Shown here piece by piece: positions 1 to 6,178 of a stretch of 8,976 nucleotides of DNA. The notes under the pieces were generated by a model, which saw nothing but the letters and a program-made list of their open reading frames with translations, had not been told where the DNA came from and made no database searches. Location: positions 1 through 8,976 of the forward strand of contig JAJRAH010000081.1 of the NCBI GenBank assembly GCA_028679985.1, in the 5' to 3' direction. Source of the stretch: Methanomassiliicoccales archaeon. GTDB taxonomy: Archaea > Thermoplasmatota > Thermoplasmata > Methanomassiliicoccales > JACIVX01. Both the position numbers and the translations under genes were made by a program. Position 1 is the stretch's first letter, and each line of letters starts with the position of its first letter.

Positions 1-164
1 CGTTAGAATCCTCGGAGAGCGTCGAGAGGAAGCTTTCTCTGATGTTGGAGGAATTCAGGGCCACGATGTTCTTGACCGGCTCCAGATCGGTGAACGACCT
101 CTCGAGGAAAGACTACGTACTTACTGGAGCGGTCAGAGAATGGATCGCCCGAACCTCGGAGTGA
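1..164 (+). CDS. fni: Type 2 isopentenyl-diphosphate delta-isomerase, C-terminal fragment
   Basis: This is the 3' end of a gene entering from the left edge. The frame is open from base 3 and ends at TGA 162-164, leaving about 53 residues. The tail reads as a segment with EEFRATMFLTG, then SRSVNDLS, then YVLTGAVREW. This matches the end of archaeal FMN-dependent type 2 IDI, where an L/F-R-x-x-M-F-L-T-G segment is followed by a short 'eL...vvi.G...eW' helix. The family interconverts IPP and DMAPP in the cytosol, using reduced FMN, to start isoprenoid chains. The catalytic and FMN-binding core lies outside the window, so the call rests on the tail and on the neighbour: GGPP synthase begins 9 bases after the stop, and this pairing is common in euryarchaeal lipid operons. 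The family is likely; activity cannot be judged. Confidence 0.78.
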   Translation, partial: LESSESVERKLSLMLEEFRATMFLTGSRSVNDLSRKDYVLTGAVREWIARTSE

Positions 165-167
165 GGG
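159..167 (+). promoter_or_regulatory. Shine-Dalgarno region for GGPP synthase
   Basis: The purine stretch GGAGTGAGG spans the stop codon of the upstream isomerase. Its GAGG core (163-166) lies 7 bases before ATG 174, a normal spacing, and this supports that ATG as the start of an operon-internal gene. Confidence 0.5.
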
Positions 168-173
168 ATCATA

Positions 174-1169
174 ATGGATGTCCAGAAGGAAGCGCTGAGG
201 ATCGTGAAGTTGATCGACAAGCAGCTGATGTCGTATCTTGAAGACGGCAAGCCAGAGAAGCTGATGAAAGCTGTCCGACACTACCCCGAGGCGGGAGGCA
301 AGAAACTGAGACCTGTGCTTGCGTACGTTGTCGCCCAGGCTGTGAGGAGACAGGGGAAGAGGGCCATTCCTTTCGGGTGTGCTCTCGAGATAATCCACAA
401 TTTCACCTTGATCCATGACGACATGATCGATGAAGATCCTGTCAGAAGAGGCCGGCCCGCCGTGCATGTTCTTTTCGACATCCCTACGGCGGTCATCGCG
501 GGCGATGCGATGTTTGCGAGAGGATACGAGGTCATTTCGGAGACGAAGACCTCGCCAGTGATCCTCAATCGACTCTACAAACTCACATCGAGAACCGTCT
601 GGCTCATTGCAGAGGGGCAGCAGATGGATTTCGATTTTGAGACCGCCAAGACGGTCAGCCCCGATGAGTATCTCGAGATGGTGGAGAAGAAGACGGCGGT
701 CTTGTTCTCGTGCGCTGCTGAGGGAGCGGCGATTATCGCCTGCGGTACCCCGTCCCAGATCTGGAATATGAGGGAGTACGGACGCATGCTGGGCATAGCC
801 TTCCAGATTTGGGACGATGTCCTGGGAGTCACTGGAGACGAGAAAACCCTCGGGAAGCCTATCGGGAGCGACATAAGGAACGGAAAACGCACTCTCATCA
901 TGGTACATGCCCTGAGCCAACTAGAAAAGAGAGGCAACAAGAGAAGGAAGGAAGCGTTGCTCGCCGCACTCGGGAACGAGAACGCTACTCAGGAAGAGGT
1001 GACGCGAGCGATAGACGTCCTCAAGCAGCTGGGAAGCATCGACTACGCAAGCAAGATCGCCATAGACTATGCAGAGAAGGCCAAGCGCTCGCTGAGATGT
1101 CTGAAGAACAGCAGGGAGAAGGAGTTCCTGAGCTCTCTAGTGGACTTTGCAGTGGGAAGAGCTCACTAG
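174..1169 (+). CDS. Geranylgeranyl diphosphate synthase (short-chain trans-prenyltransferase)
   Basis: This 331-residue protein is full length for the family. It condenses IPP with allylic diphosphates to make the C20 chain for archaeal ether lipids. Visible motifs are GGKKLRP (41-47, IPP binding), the first Asp-rich motif DDMID (82-86) followed by RRG (91-93), GQQMDFDFE (148-156), KT (173-174), FQ (210-211), and a second Asp-rich motif DDVLG (214-218) followed by GKPIGSD (227-233). The second motif is DDxxG rather than DDxxD, as is usual in archaeal GGPP synthases. Phe77 sits five residues before the first Asp-rich motif, the position known in archaeal-type GGPPS to limit the chain to C20, so a C20 product is a reasonable inference. 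The ATG at 174 follows an SD-like purine run and lies 9 bases after the IPP isomerase stop, so the two are probably co-transcribed. The 3' end converges on radB. Longer-chain or FPP/GGPP bifunctional activity cannot be excluded. Confidence 0.93.
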   Translation: MDVQKEALRIVKLIDKQLMSYLEDGKPEKLMKAVRHYPEAGGKKLRPVLAYVVAQAVRRQGKRAIPFGCALEIIHNFTLIHDDMIDEDPVRRGRPAVHVLFDIPTAVIAGDAMFARGYEVISETKTSPVILNRLYKLTSRTVWLIAEGQQMDFDFETAKTVSPDEYLEMVEKKTAVLFSCAAEGAAIIACGTPSQIWNMREYGRMLGIAFQIWDDVLGVTGDEKTLGKPIGSDIRNGKRTLIMVHALSQLEKRGNKRRKEALLAALGNENATQEEVTRAIDVLKQLGSIDYASKIAIDYAEKAKRSLRCLKNSREKEFLSSLVDFAVGRAH

Positions 1170-1185
1170 AAGAAGACAACCTTCA

Positions 1186-1857
1186 TCACTGGCATGATAT
1201 TCCGTCGCTCGTTAAGTTGAAGTCGGCAATCTTTCCTTCAGCGATATGGCGGTGCTTCATCAAGACCAGTCTTCTCTTTCCAGGAGAAATCTTCTCGACC
1301 CTGAGCAGGGTCTTTGCGTTATGATGAAGCGCGTGACCGCCGAGGGCCTCGAATGTCCCCTTGTCTATGTCGGTGTAGACTTGAGACGTCACGAGAATCG
1401 GTATCGCCATCTTCCTCGCAACACTGAGGAGTTTCACCGTCTGGTTGGCGATCGACTTTCTCTCGGAGCGCTCCTCCTCGCGACTCGTCAGCCGATAGTA
1501 CATCGTCATCGAGTCGACGACGATCATCCCGACTTCGGGATTCCCCTCTGCCAGTTTGATGGCCCTGTCCACCATTTTCTCTTGCTCGTCGAAACTGTGA
1601 ACCTCGCTGAACAGGATGTTCTTCACGACTGATTCGGAATCAGCGCCCGATATCTGACTGAGCCTCTCCAGCGAGACCCCCTCGGTGTCGACATAGACGA
1701 CTTTCCTTCCTTGCCTCGCGACGTTTCGGGAGAGAACGAGGCAGAGATTCGTCTTCCCAGTGCCTGCCTCCCCGTAGAAGAGCGTGATGCAGCCGGGCTC
1801 CACGCCTCCGCCAAGCAGCACATCTAATGAGGCGCATTCGAAGGGTGTCTTTTCCAC
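1186..1857 (-). CDS. radB: RadB, euryarchaeal RecA/RadA paralogue
   Basis: This 223-residue protein has the length of RadB and lacks the N-terminal helix-hairpin-helix domain of RadA. It is a RecA-fold ATPase core: LLGGGVEPG (14-22), Walker A GEAGTGKT (29-36), DTEG (57-60), Walker B IVVDS (112-116), and a TSQVY motif in the L2/sensor region, followed by a GGHALHHNAKTLLRVEK segment typical of the RadA/RadB C-terminal core. RadB is known in Euryarchaeota as a recombination mediator that interacts with RadA and Hjc and has weak ATPase activity. The start is GTG at 1857; no in-frame ATG lies nearby, and the N-terminus (VEKTPFECASLD) aligns with where RadB proteins begin. No clear Shine-Dalgarno is visible, but an A/T-rich box lies about 26 bases upstream, so a leaderless mRNA is possible. 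The gene lies 46 bases downstream of a small membrane-protein gene on the same strand and converges on GGPP synthase. Confidence 0.92.
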   Translation of the reverse strand: MEKTPFECASLDVLLGGGVEPGCITLFYGEAGTGKTNLCLVLSRNVARQGRKVVYVDTEGVSLERLSQISGADSESVVKNILFSEVHSFDEQEKMVDRAIKLAEGNPEVGMIVVDSMTMYYRLTSREEERSERKSIANQTVKLLSVARKMAIPILVTSQVYTDIDKGTFEALGGHALHHNAKTLLRVEKISPGKRRLVLMKHRHIAEGKIADFNLTSDGISCQ

Positions 1858-1877
1858 GAACTGGAGAAGGCCTAGGG

Positions 1878-1888
1878 AAATGATAATG
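1878..1888 (-). promoter_or_regulatory. Possible TATA-like box upstream of radB
   Basis: On the minus strand this reads CATTATCATTT, an A/T-rich patch centred about 26 bases before the radB GTG in a GC-rich gap. The spacing fits an archaeal TATA box feeding a leaderless transcript. It is not a consensus TATA box, and read-through from the upstream gene is equally possible. Confidence 0.3.
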
Positions 1889-1903
1889 GTTGTCTTCCTC
1901 AGA

Positions 1904-2173
1904 CTACTTCTTCTCGTCCTCCTTGATCGACTTCACTTCACCTACGTCGTATCTCCCTTCCTCGGATCTTGGGCCTCTCTTGAGGAAGTAGTACGGTATT
2001 CCGAGAAGCACTCCGAGAATGAGGAGCAAGAAGACCACCACTATCACGACAAGCACGATGAGAGCGATCGCGGCGATGATCAGCGGCAGGCTCACCAGAA
2101 GTAGGAATATCAAGACAATGGCCGCGATTACCACCACAATCGCCAGCAGCGCCGCAACGACCTTAGATGCCAT
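1904..2173 (-). CDS. Small highly hydrophobic membrane protein, unknown function
   Basis: I do not recognise a family for this protein of 89 residues. After M-A-S-K, about 60 residues (5-64) are almost all Val, Ile, Leu, Ala and Phe with no charge, broken by a Ser-Leu-Pro near 28-30 and Gly/Pro near 54-60. This suggests a two-helix membrane hairpin, followed by a charged cytosolic-type tail (KRGPRSEEGRYD... ending KEDEKK). The ATG at 2173 is chosen because AAGGA at 2187-2183 lies 9 bases upstream, while an in-frame TTG at 2182 would touch that element. The start lies 1 base after the stop of the AIM24-family gene, so translational coupling is likely. Low-complexity Val/Ile/Leu composition makes any distant similarity unreliable. 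Coding status is supported by the SD, the coupling and the clean switch from hydrophobic to charged residues. Confidence 0.72.
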   Translation of the reverse strand: MASKVVAALLAIVVVIAAIVLIFLLLVSLPLIIAAIALIVLVVIVVVFLLLILGVLLGIPYYFLKRGPRSEEGRYDVGEVKSIKEDEKK

Positions 2174-2174
2174 G

Positions 2175-2879
2175 TCAACCAATCCTTATCAGACCGCCGT
2201 CGCCCTTACTGGGCAGGAACGGTATAAGAGAGTTCGCCAACTTCGACATCGTCAGTGATTGGAGTATCACCTTTCCGGGTCCCCTCAAGGTCGTGACGAA
2301 CAGCCCCTCTCCTCCAAAGAACGCGGTCGCTATCCCTCCCACAGACTGGATATCGTATTCGATTGTTGTCTCCCAGCCGACTGCATGGGAGGTCGATACT
2401 TTGACCATCTGACCGGGCTGAAGGTTGAGCTCCACGAAGTCGCCGCATCCATTCACGAATACGATTCCCTCCCCCCAGACACGCTGGAGGATCAATCCCT
2501 CTCCGCCGAACAGAGCCGCGCCGAGCTTCTTCTGGAAGGCGATGTCGAATTCCACCTGGTCCTCCGCGCAGAGGAATGAATCCTTTTGGAGGATGAACTG
2601 CTTCCCGCCTCGAAGGTCCAAGGCCATTATCTTCCCTGGGACTCTCCCGGCGAAGGCAACCACCCCCGGTCCGCCCTCCGCGCCGAAATGCGTCAGGAAG
2701 AAGGACTCGCCTGTCAGCTTCCTCTTGATTCCTTTGAAGAGTCCCCCGCGCATCTTCGCGTCCATCGACACATTGCCGGTCATATATGCCATGCTTCCCG
2801 CTTCAGCATATACCGTCTCGCCCGGCGCAATCTCGATGTTAGCGAACTGCAAATTGTCCCCAGTTATGCTGTATTTCAT
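2175..2879 (-). CDS. AIM24 / TIGR00266 family protein
   Basis: This 234-residue protein matches the whole length of the AIM24 (DUF124, TIGR00266) family. Visible hallmarks are AEAGSMAYMTG (25-35), a KRKLTGESFF segment (52-61), GRVPGKIMALDL (78-89), and two copies of an FGGEGL motif (124-129 and 188-193), each followed by a G-x-G turn; together these form the internally repeated beta-rich fold. Microbial members are small proteins of unclear role. The yeast mitochondrial member supports inner-membrane organisation, so a membrane-associated role is possible here but inferred. No signal peptide or membrane helix is visible. The ATG at 2879 has only a weak GAG element upstream. It lies 43 bases after the MFS transporter stop and 1 base before the start of the small hydrophobic protein, so it probably shares a transcript with the latter. 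Confidence 0.88.
   Translation of the reverse strand: MKYSITGDNLQFANIEIAPGETVYAEAGSMAYMTGNVSMDAKMRGGLFKGIKRKLTGESFFLTHFGAEGGPGVVAFAGRVPGKIMALDLRGGKQFILQKDSFLCAEDQVEFDIAFQKKLGAALFGGEGLILQRVWGEGIVFVNGCGDFVELNLQPGQMVKVSTSHAVGWETTIEYDIQSVGGIATAFFGGEGLFVTTLRGPGKVILQSLTMSKLANSLIPFLPSKGDGGLIRIG
2183..2189 (-). promoter_or_regulatory. Shine-Dalgarno that decides the start of the small membrane protein
   Basis: On the minus strand this reads ATAAGGA and sits inside the last codons of the AIM24-family gene. The spacing to ATG 2173 is 9 bases; to the alternative TTG 2182 it is zero. It therefore favours the ATG. Confidence 0.55.
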
Positions 2880-2922
2880 AGGTATCTCAAGTACAATGTG
2901 TGCTCCGTGAGATTAACCCTTT

Positions 2923-4179
2923 CTAAGGGGAGACGACTTTCCCTCTCCCGACCAGCTTCAGGCTGATGAGCAGCACGGCCGCTAGAACTTGAAAAACCGC
3001 CATGATGATCAGGCCGACGTCGTAAGAGGATGTCAGAGCGACTGCGATTCCCAGCAATATTGGACCGAGGACGCCGGCGCCATTTGCGATTCCATTCACA
3101 ATTCCAGTCGCACTGCTCATGAGTCGTGGCGGTGCAATTCCCTGAGTCAGGGTGAAGGCCGTGGGCGCCATGACTCCGAGGAAGAAGAACACCATCGAGA
3201 GGACTATCAAGACAGCCTCGAACTGAGTGGTAAGGACCAGGAGAACAAGGAAGAACGCGCATACCAACGCGAATGCAGCCGCTGTCTCGACCCTCCTTCC
3301 GGACCTGTCGCTCAGCCACGACCCGATCAACATGCCGGCGATTCCGCCAAGGTAAGGAATAGATGCGCCCCACACTACCTGTTCGACGGTGAAGCCCCTC
3401 GCCTCGATGAGATATGTCGGCAGCCAAAGAGACAGACCCCACCATGCCAAGTTGGTGAAGAGGAAGGAGATAGTAACGATCCACAAGCCCTTGAGCCTCA
3501 TCGCTTCCCGGATATTGCCTTTTACTTCCGACAGCCGCCGACGAAGACCGACCTTTGCGGTCGAGATCGAGCGCTCCTCCGGGGTGTCCCACAGAATCCT
3601 CCATATCGGGACGAGGAGAAGGAATCCGACGATCCCCACGATCATGAACATCGTTTGCCAGTTTGTCACCAATATTAGAGGTATGAGAAGGATCGGGACA
3701 AGAAGATTCGAGAGGAATCCAGATAGCAGATATATCGCGTTCATTCTCGTTCTCGACGAAGGGGGAAACCAAGCCTGCGTCACTTTGCTGGCGCTCGGGA
3801 AAAGGATCCCTTGCGACAGGCCGACAAACAATCGTGCGACGATGAACGTCCAATAGAAAAGTCCGAAAATGCCGGTGAGGAATGTGAATACAGACCATGC
3901 GAAGATCGCGACCATCAGACTCTTCCTCGGGCCGAACACGTCCACGAGCGGACTGATGAGCACGTTCGAGAACCCGTATCCCACTAGGAATATACCCAGG
4001 AGGATCCCTCCAAGCTCTCCGAGCTGCTCGGAATTCCATGCGAAATCCTCAGCTACGAAGGGCAGAGCTACGGATATGTTCGCTCGGGCGATGTAGCCAA
4101 CGAGCGTCGCCAGAAGCAGAAGCGACGCTATCGCCCCCGCCCGCCGCCTGGCTTCCCTGTTGCGGTCAATCTCGACCAT
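2923..4179 (-). CDS. Major facilitator superfamily transporter (anion:cation symporter-like)
   Basis: This is a 418-residue integral membrane protein with about 12 hydrophobic segments. TM1 ends in YIARANISVALPFVAEDF, close to the 'Y-x-x-R-x-N-[IL]-S-V-A' signature of the ACS family of the MFS (organic-anion/H+ or Na+ symporters). The loop 2-3 motif appears as SPLVDVFGPRKSL and the loop 8-9 motif as GSWLSDRSGRR, so both halves are intact. A central charged loop (about PEERSISTAKVGLRRRLSEVKG) separates the two six-helix bundles. The substrate cannot be told from sequence. The frame stays open upstream to 4305, but the ATG at 4179 (MVEIDRNREARRR) gives the short basic N-terminus normal for MFS proteins and avoids overlap with the divergent helicase gene. 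No convincing SD is visible at 4179. It is the first gene of the minus-strand group and may or may not be co-transcribed with the AIM24 gene. Confidence 0.88.
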   Translation of the reverse strand: MVEIDRNREARRRAGAIASLLLLATLVGYIARANISVALPFVAEDFAWNSEQLGELGGILLGIFLVGYGFSNVLISPLVDVFGPRKSLMVAIFAWSVFTFLTGIFGLFYWTFIVARLFVGLSQGILFPSASKVTQAWFPPSSRTRMNAIYLLSGFLSNLLVPILLIPLILVTNWQTMFMIVGIVGFLLLVPIWRILWDTPEERSISTAKVGLRRRLSEVKGNIREAMRLKGLWIVTISFLFTNLAWWGLSLWLPTYLIEARGFTVEQVVWGASIPYLGGIAGMLIGSWLSDRSGRRVETAAAFALVCAFFLVLLVLTTQFEAVLIVLSMVFFFLGVMAPTAFTLTQGIAPPRLMSSATGIVNGIANGAGVLGPILLGIAVALTSSYDVGLIIMAVFQVLAAVLLISLKLVGRGKVVSP

Positions 4180-4278
4180 GGATGCAGGAGGGGGATTCAG
4201 CGATGCCCTTATCTGCCTTTCCCTGCCCGGATAGTCTACGGTTAGTGACAAAGTATGGCTTGAGACCGCGAGAATCGA
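4180..4278. promoter_or_regulatory. Divergent intergenic region between MFS transporter and helicase
   Basis: These 99 bases separate two divergently transcribed genes, so both promoters should lie here. On the + strand an A/T-rich patch AAAGTAT (4250-4256) is centred 26 bases before the helicase GTG at 4279. For the minus-strand transporter the only candidate is a weak GATAAGG patch near 4208-4214. Neither is a consensus TATA box. I see no operator-like palindrome. Confidence 0.4.
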
Positions 4279-6093
4279 GTGAACATGGAAGCCTCGATTT
4301 TTCAATCACTCCATCCGAACGTCAACGTCCCTAACCTGTTTCCCTATGACAATCCCAGAAAGGGTCAGGACCAGTTTCTCGAGAATGCCAGAGAATGCAT
4401 AGAGAACAGGATCCATTTGCTTGCACACGCCCCGACAGGGCTTGGGAAAACGGCTGTCTCACTGTCCGCGGCTTTGGAGACGACGCTGAACGATGATGGT
4501 TTTGTCTTCTTTCTCACATCGAGGCAATCTCACCATGATATCGCGATCGAGACTCTCAAGAAGATCTGGAAGAGGAGACACGTTTGCGTGGTCGACCTGG
4601 TAGGTCGACCGGACATGTGCCTTTCACGCAGAGGAAACGGGAAAGTCCCGTGCACTGAATCCGAGGATTGTTATTTCCTTCATGGGAAGGTGAAAGAGGC
4701 CTCGGATCGCATTCTACGGCAACCCATGCACGTCAGGGAATCTACTCACATGTGTCTGAAATCAGGGTGTTGTCCACATCTCGCGGCAATGTCGGCGCTC
4801 CGGACCGCGGACATCGCAATATGCGACTACAATCAAGTGTTCGGTAGTGCTGAATCTTCGCTACTCGGGAGAACGGATAGGAAGGAATCCGAGACCGTTC
4901 TAATCGTAGACGAAGGACACAATCTCCCAGGAAGGATCATGGAGAACAACACTGGGATACTGACAGAAGCGAGGATCCGCTCCGCGATGCAATTGCCGGC
5001 ACTCGCTAGCTTCCGTGAGGACCTAATGGCACTGGTCGGAATCATAGAGGATCTCAGTGCGGGGCCAAACACTCAAGTTCATCTCATCGAGGATGACTTG
5101 GACAGCCGGCTGAGATCCTCCTGCGGGATCGACTCAAGAGGACTTGCGGGAGAGATGGCCTCGGCCCTGGGAGAGAAGGAATACTCCAGGAACAGGGATC
5201 TCATCGAATCCCTCGACCTTTGGAACAGATTCGGAGATGCGAGTGTCAGATTCGTTGACAAGAAGGCGAGGAAGATCGTGTCAAAGCTCGTGGATCCGTC
5301 CCTCGTGTCCAGGCCGATCTTCGAAGATTCCAGATGCGGATTGATAATGAGCGCGACCCTTCACCCTCCGGAGATGTTTGCGGACCTCCTCGGCCTGCAA
5401 GCGAGATTCGCGTGCTATCACTACGAATCCCCTTTTCCGCGGGAGAATAGACTCCTCCTCCAGGTAGGAGGCGTCTCATCGAGATTCAAGACGCGATCCG
5501 CGCGGACATATGAGTCTGTCTCGAGGAAGATCATGGATGTCTGTACATGCACTCCCGGGAACGTCGCCGCGTTCTTCCCCTCCTATGACTTCATGGGGAA
5601 GACCGAATCGTTCCTCAGGGATCTCAGAATCCCGAAACGAATGGTCATCGAGAAGAGAGAATATGGCAGGAACGAGAAGAACGCCATACTCGCCAATCTC
5701 GGCGAGGAGAGGAACGCCCTACTCATGGCGGCAATAAACGGATCGTTTTCTGAGGGAGTAGACTTCAGGGACAACCTTCTGTCGGCCGTCATAATCGTCG
5801 GCTTTCCCTTGAATCCTCCGTCTCCAGAGGCGGAGGCGATGAAACAGAGGATGGAGAAGACATTCGGAAAGAAGAAAGCGAACCTCTATGTCAACCTCTA
5901 TCCCGCGGTCTCAAAGGTTCTCCAGGCTGCAGGAAGGGCGATAAGGAGCGAACACGACAGAGCAGCGATTGTATTGATCGATGACAGGTACTTCCTGCCG
6001 TCCACCAGAGCTGCGTTCCCGGAGGACTTCCAAGGAGTCGGAACGAACGTTCCAGACGAAATCTTGGAATGCTTCTTCAGCAGACCAATTTGA
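4279..6093 (+). CDS. XPD/Rad3-type Fe-S superfamily 2 DNA helicase
   Basis: This 604-residue protein has the length and motif order of archaeal XPD helicases: a Q-motif-like RKGQDQF (27-33), Walker A APTGLGKT (51-58), motif Ia around LTSRQSH (79-85), Walker B DEGH (211-214), MSATL (357-361), NGSFSEGVDF (487-496) and motif VI QAAGRAIRSE (549-558). Between motifs Ia and II lie Cys114, Cys125, Cys131 and Cys165; the order GRPDMC...C...CYF...CPH matches the four [4Fe-4S] ligands of XPD. The family is an ATP-dependent 5'-3' helicase used in repair. The Walker B box is DEGH rather than DEAH, and two further cysteines (159, 164) lie beside the fourth ligand. Start: GTG 4279 has a TATA-like patch 26 bases upstream; ATG 4285, two codons later, is an alternative. 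The gene diverges from the transporter and lies 85 bases before bud32. A DinG-like role is possible but the motif VI and Cys pattern favour XPD. Confidence 0.9.
   Translation: MNMEASIFQSLHPNVNVPNLFPYDNPRKGQDQFLENARECIENRIHLLAHAPTGLGKTAVSLSAALETTLNDDGFVFFLTSRQSHHDIAIETLKKIWKRRHVCVVDLVGRPDMCLSRRGNGKVPCTESEDCYFLHGKVKEASDRILRQPMHVRESTHMCLKSGCCPHLAAMSALRTADIAICDYNQVFGSAESSLLGRTDRKESETVLIVDEGHNLPGRIMENNTGILTEARIRSAMQLPALASFREDLMALVGIIEDLSAGPNTQVHLIEDDLDSRLRSSCGIDSRGLAGEMASALGEKEYSRNRDLIESLDLWNRFGDASVRFVDKKARKIVSKLVDPSLVSRPIFEDSRCGLIMSATLHPPEMFADLLGLQARFACYHYESPFPRENRLLLQVGGVSSRFKTRSARTYESVSRKIMDVCTCTPGNVAAFFPSYDFMGKTESFLRDLRIPKRMVIEKREYGRNEKNAILANLGEERNALLMAAINGSFSEGVDFRDNLLSAVIIVGFPLNPPSPEAEAMKQRMEKTFGKKKANLYVNLYPAVSKVLQAAGRAIRSEHDRAAIVLIDDRYFLPSTRAAFPEDFQGVGTNVPDEILECFFSRPI
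4590..4610 (+). repeat. Palindromic 8-mer duplicated with 5-base spacer inside helicase gene
   Basis: GGTCGACC occurs at 4590-4597 and again at 4603-4610, separated by TGGTA. Because the 8-mer is its own reverse complement, the pair is both a direct and an inverted repeat and could form an 8-bp hairpin. It lies in codons for VVDLVGRP, just before the first Fe-S cysteine. Function is unknown; it may be chance. Confidence 0.6.
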
Positions 6094-6139
6094 TGTTCTC
6101 GAGACTAGATCGACTTCTCCCTTCCAGCGTCCCAGGCCC

Positions 6140-6155
6140 GAGGAAAGGTTATTTA
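6140..6155 (+). promoter_or_regulatory. TATA-like promoter element for bud32
   Basis: TTATTTA (6149-6155) is centred 27 bases before the GTG at 6179 and preceded by the purine run GAGGAAAGG (6140-6148), which resembles a BRE. It lies in the 85-base gap after the helicase stop. No Shine-Dalgarno is seen just before the GTG, so the transcript is probably leaderless, beginning at or near the start codon. Confidence 0.5.
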
Positions 6156-6178
6156 GTGAGTATGCAGTTTTTCGCACC

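Noticed and set aside
3..920. A 305-residue open frame on the minus strand across the isomerase end and GGPP synthase
   Set aside because: It is antisense to a well-supported GGPP synthase, has no recognisable family motifs, and is rich in Arg/His/Asp as expected for a reverse-strand shadow of GC-rich coding DNA.
2174..2182. TTG at 2182 as the start of the small membrane protein
   Set aside because: The AAGGA Shine-Dalgarno would directly abut this TTG, whereas ATG 2173 has a 9-base spacing.
2989..3678. A 229-residue plus-strand open frame inside the MFS gene
   Set aside because: Composition is highly charged and low in hydrophobic residues, with no motif; it is antisense to transporter coding sequence.
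2876..4039. A 387-residue minus-strand open frame overlapping the MFS transporter in another frame
   Set aside because: The product is Arg/Ser/His/Gly-rich without any domain, while the overlapping frame encodes an intact 12-helix MFS protein. This is a frame-shadow.
4180..4305. N-terminal extension of the MFS transporter to an ATG at 4305
   Set aside because: The extra 42 residues do not look like MFS sequence, would overlap the divergent helicase start, and the ATG at 4179 gives a normal MFS N-terminus.
5981..6178. Upstream extension of the Bud32 frame into the helicase gene
   Set aside because: The extension is an out-of-frame reading of helicase codons. Bud32 proteins begin near the RRGAEAE motif, which fits GTG 6179 with a TATA-like box upstream.
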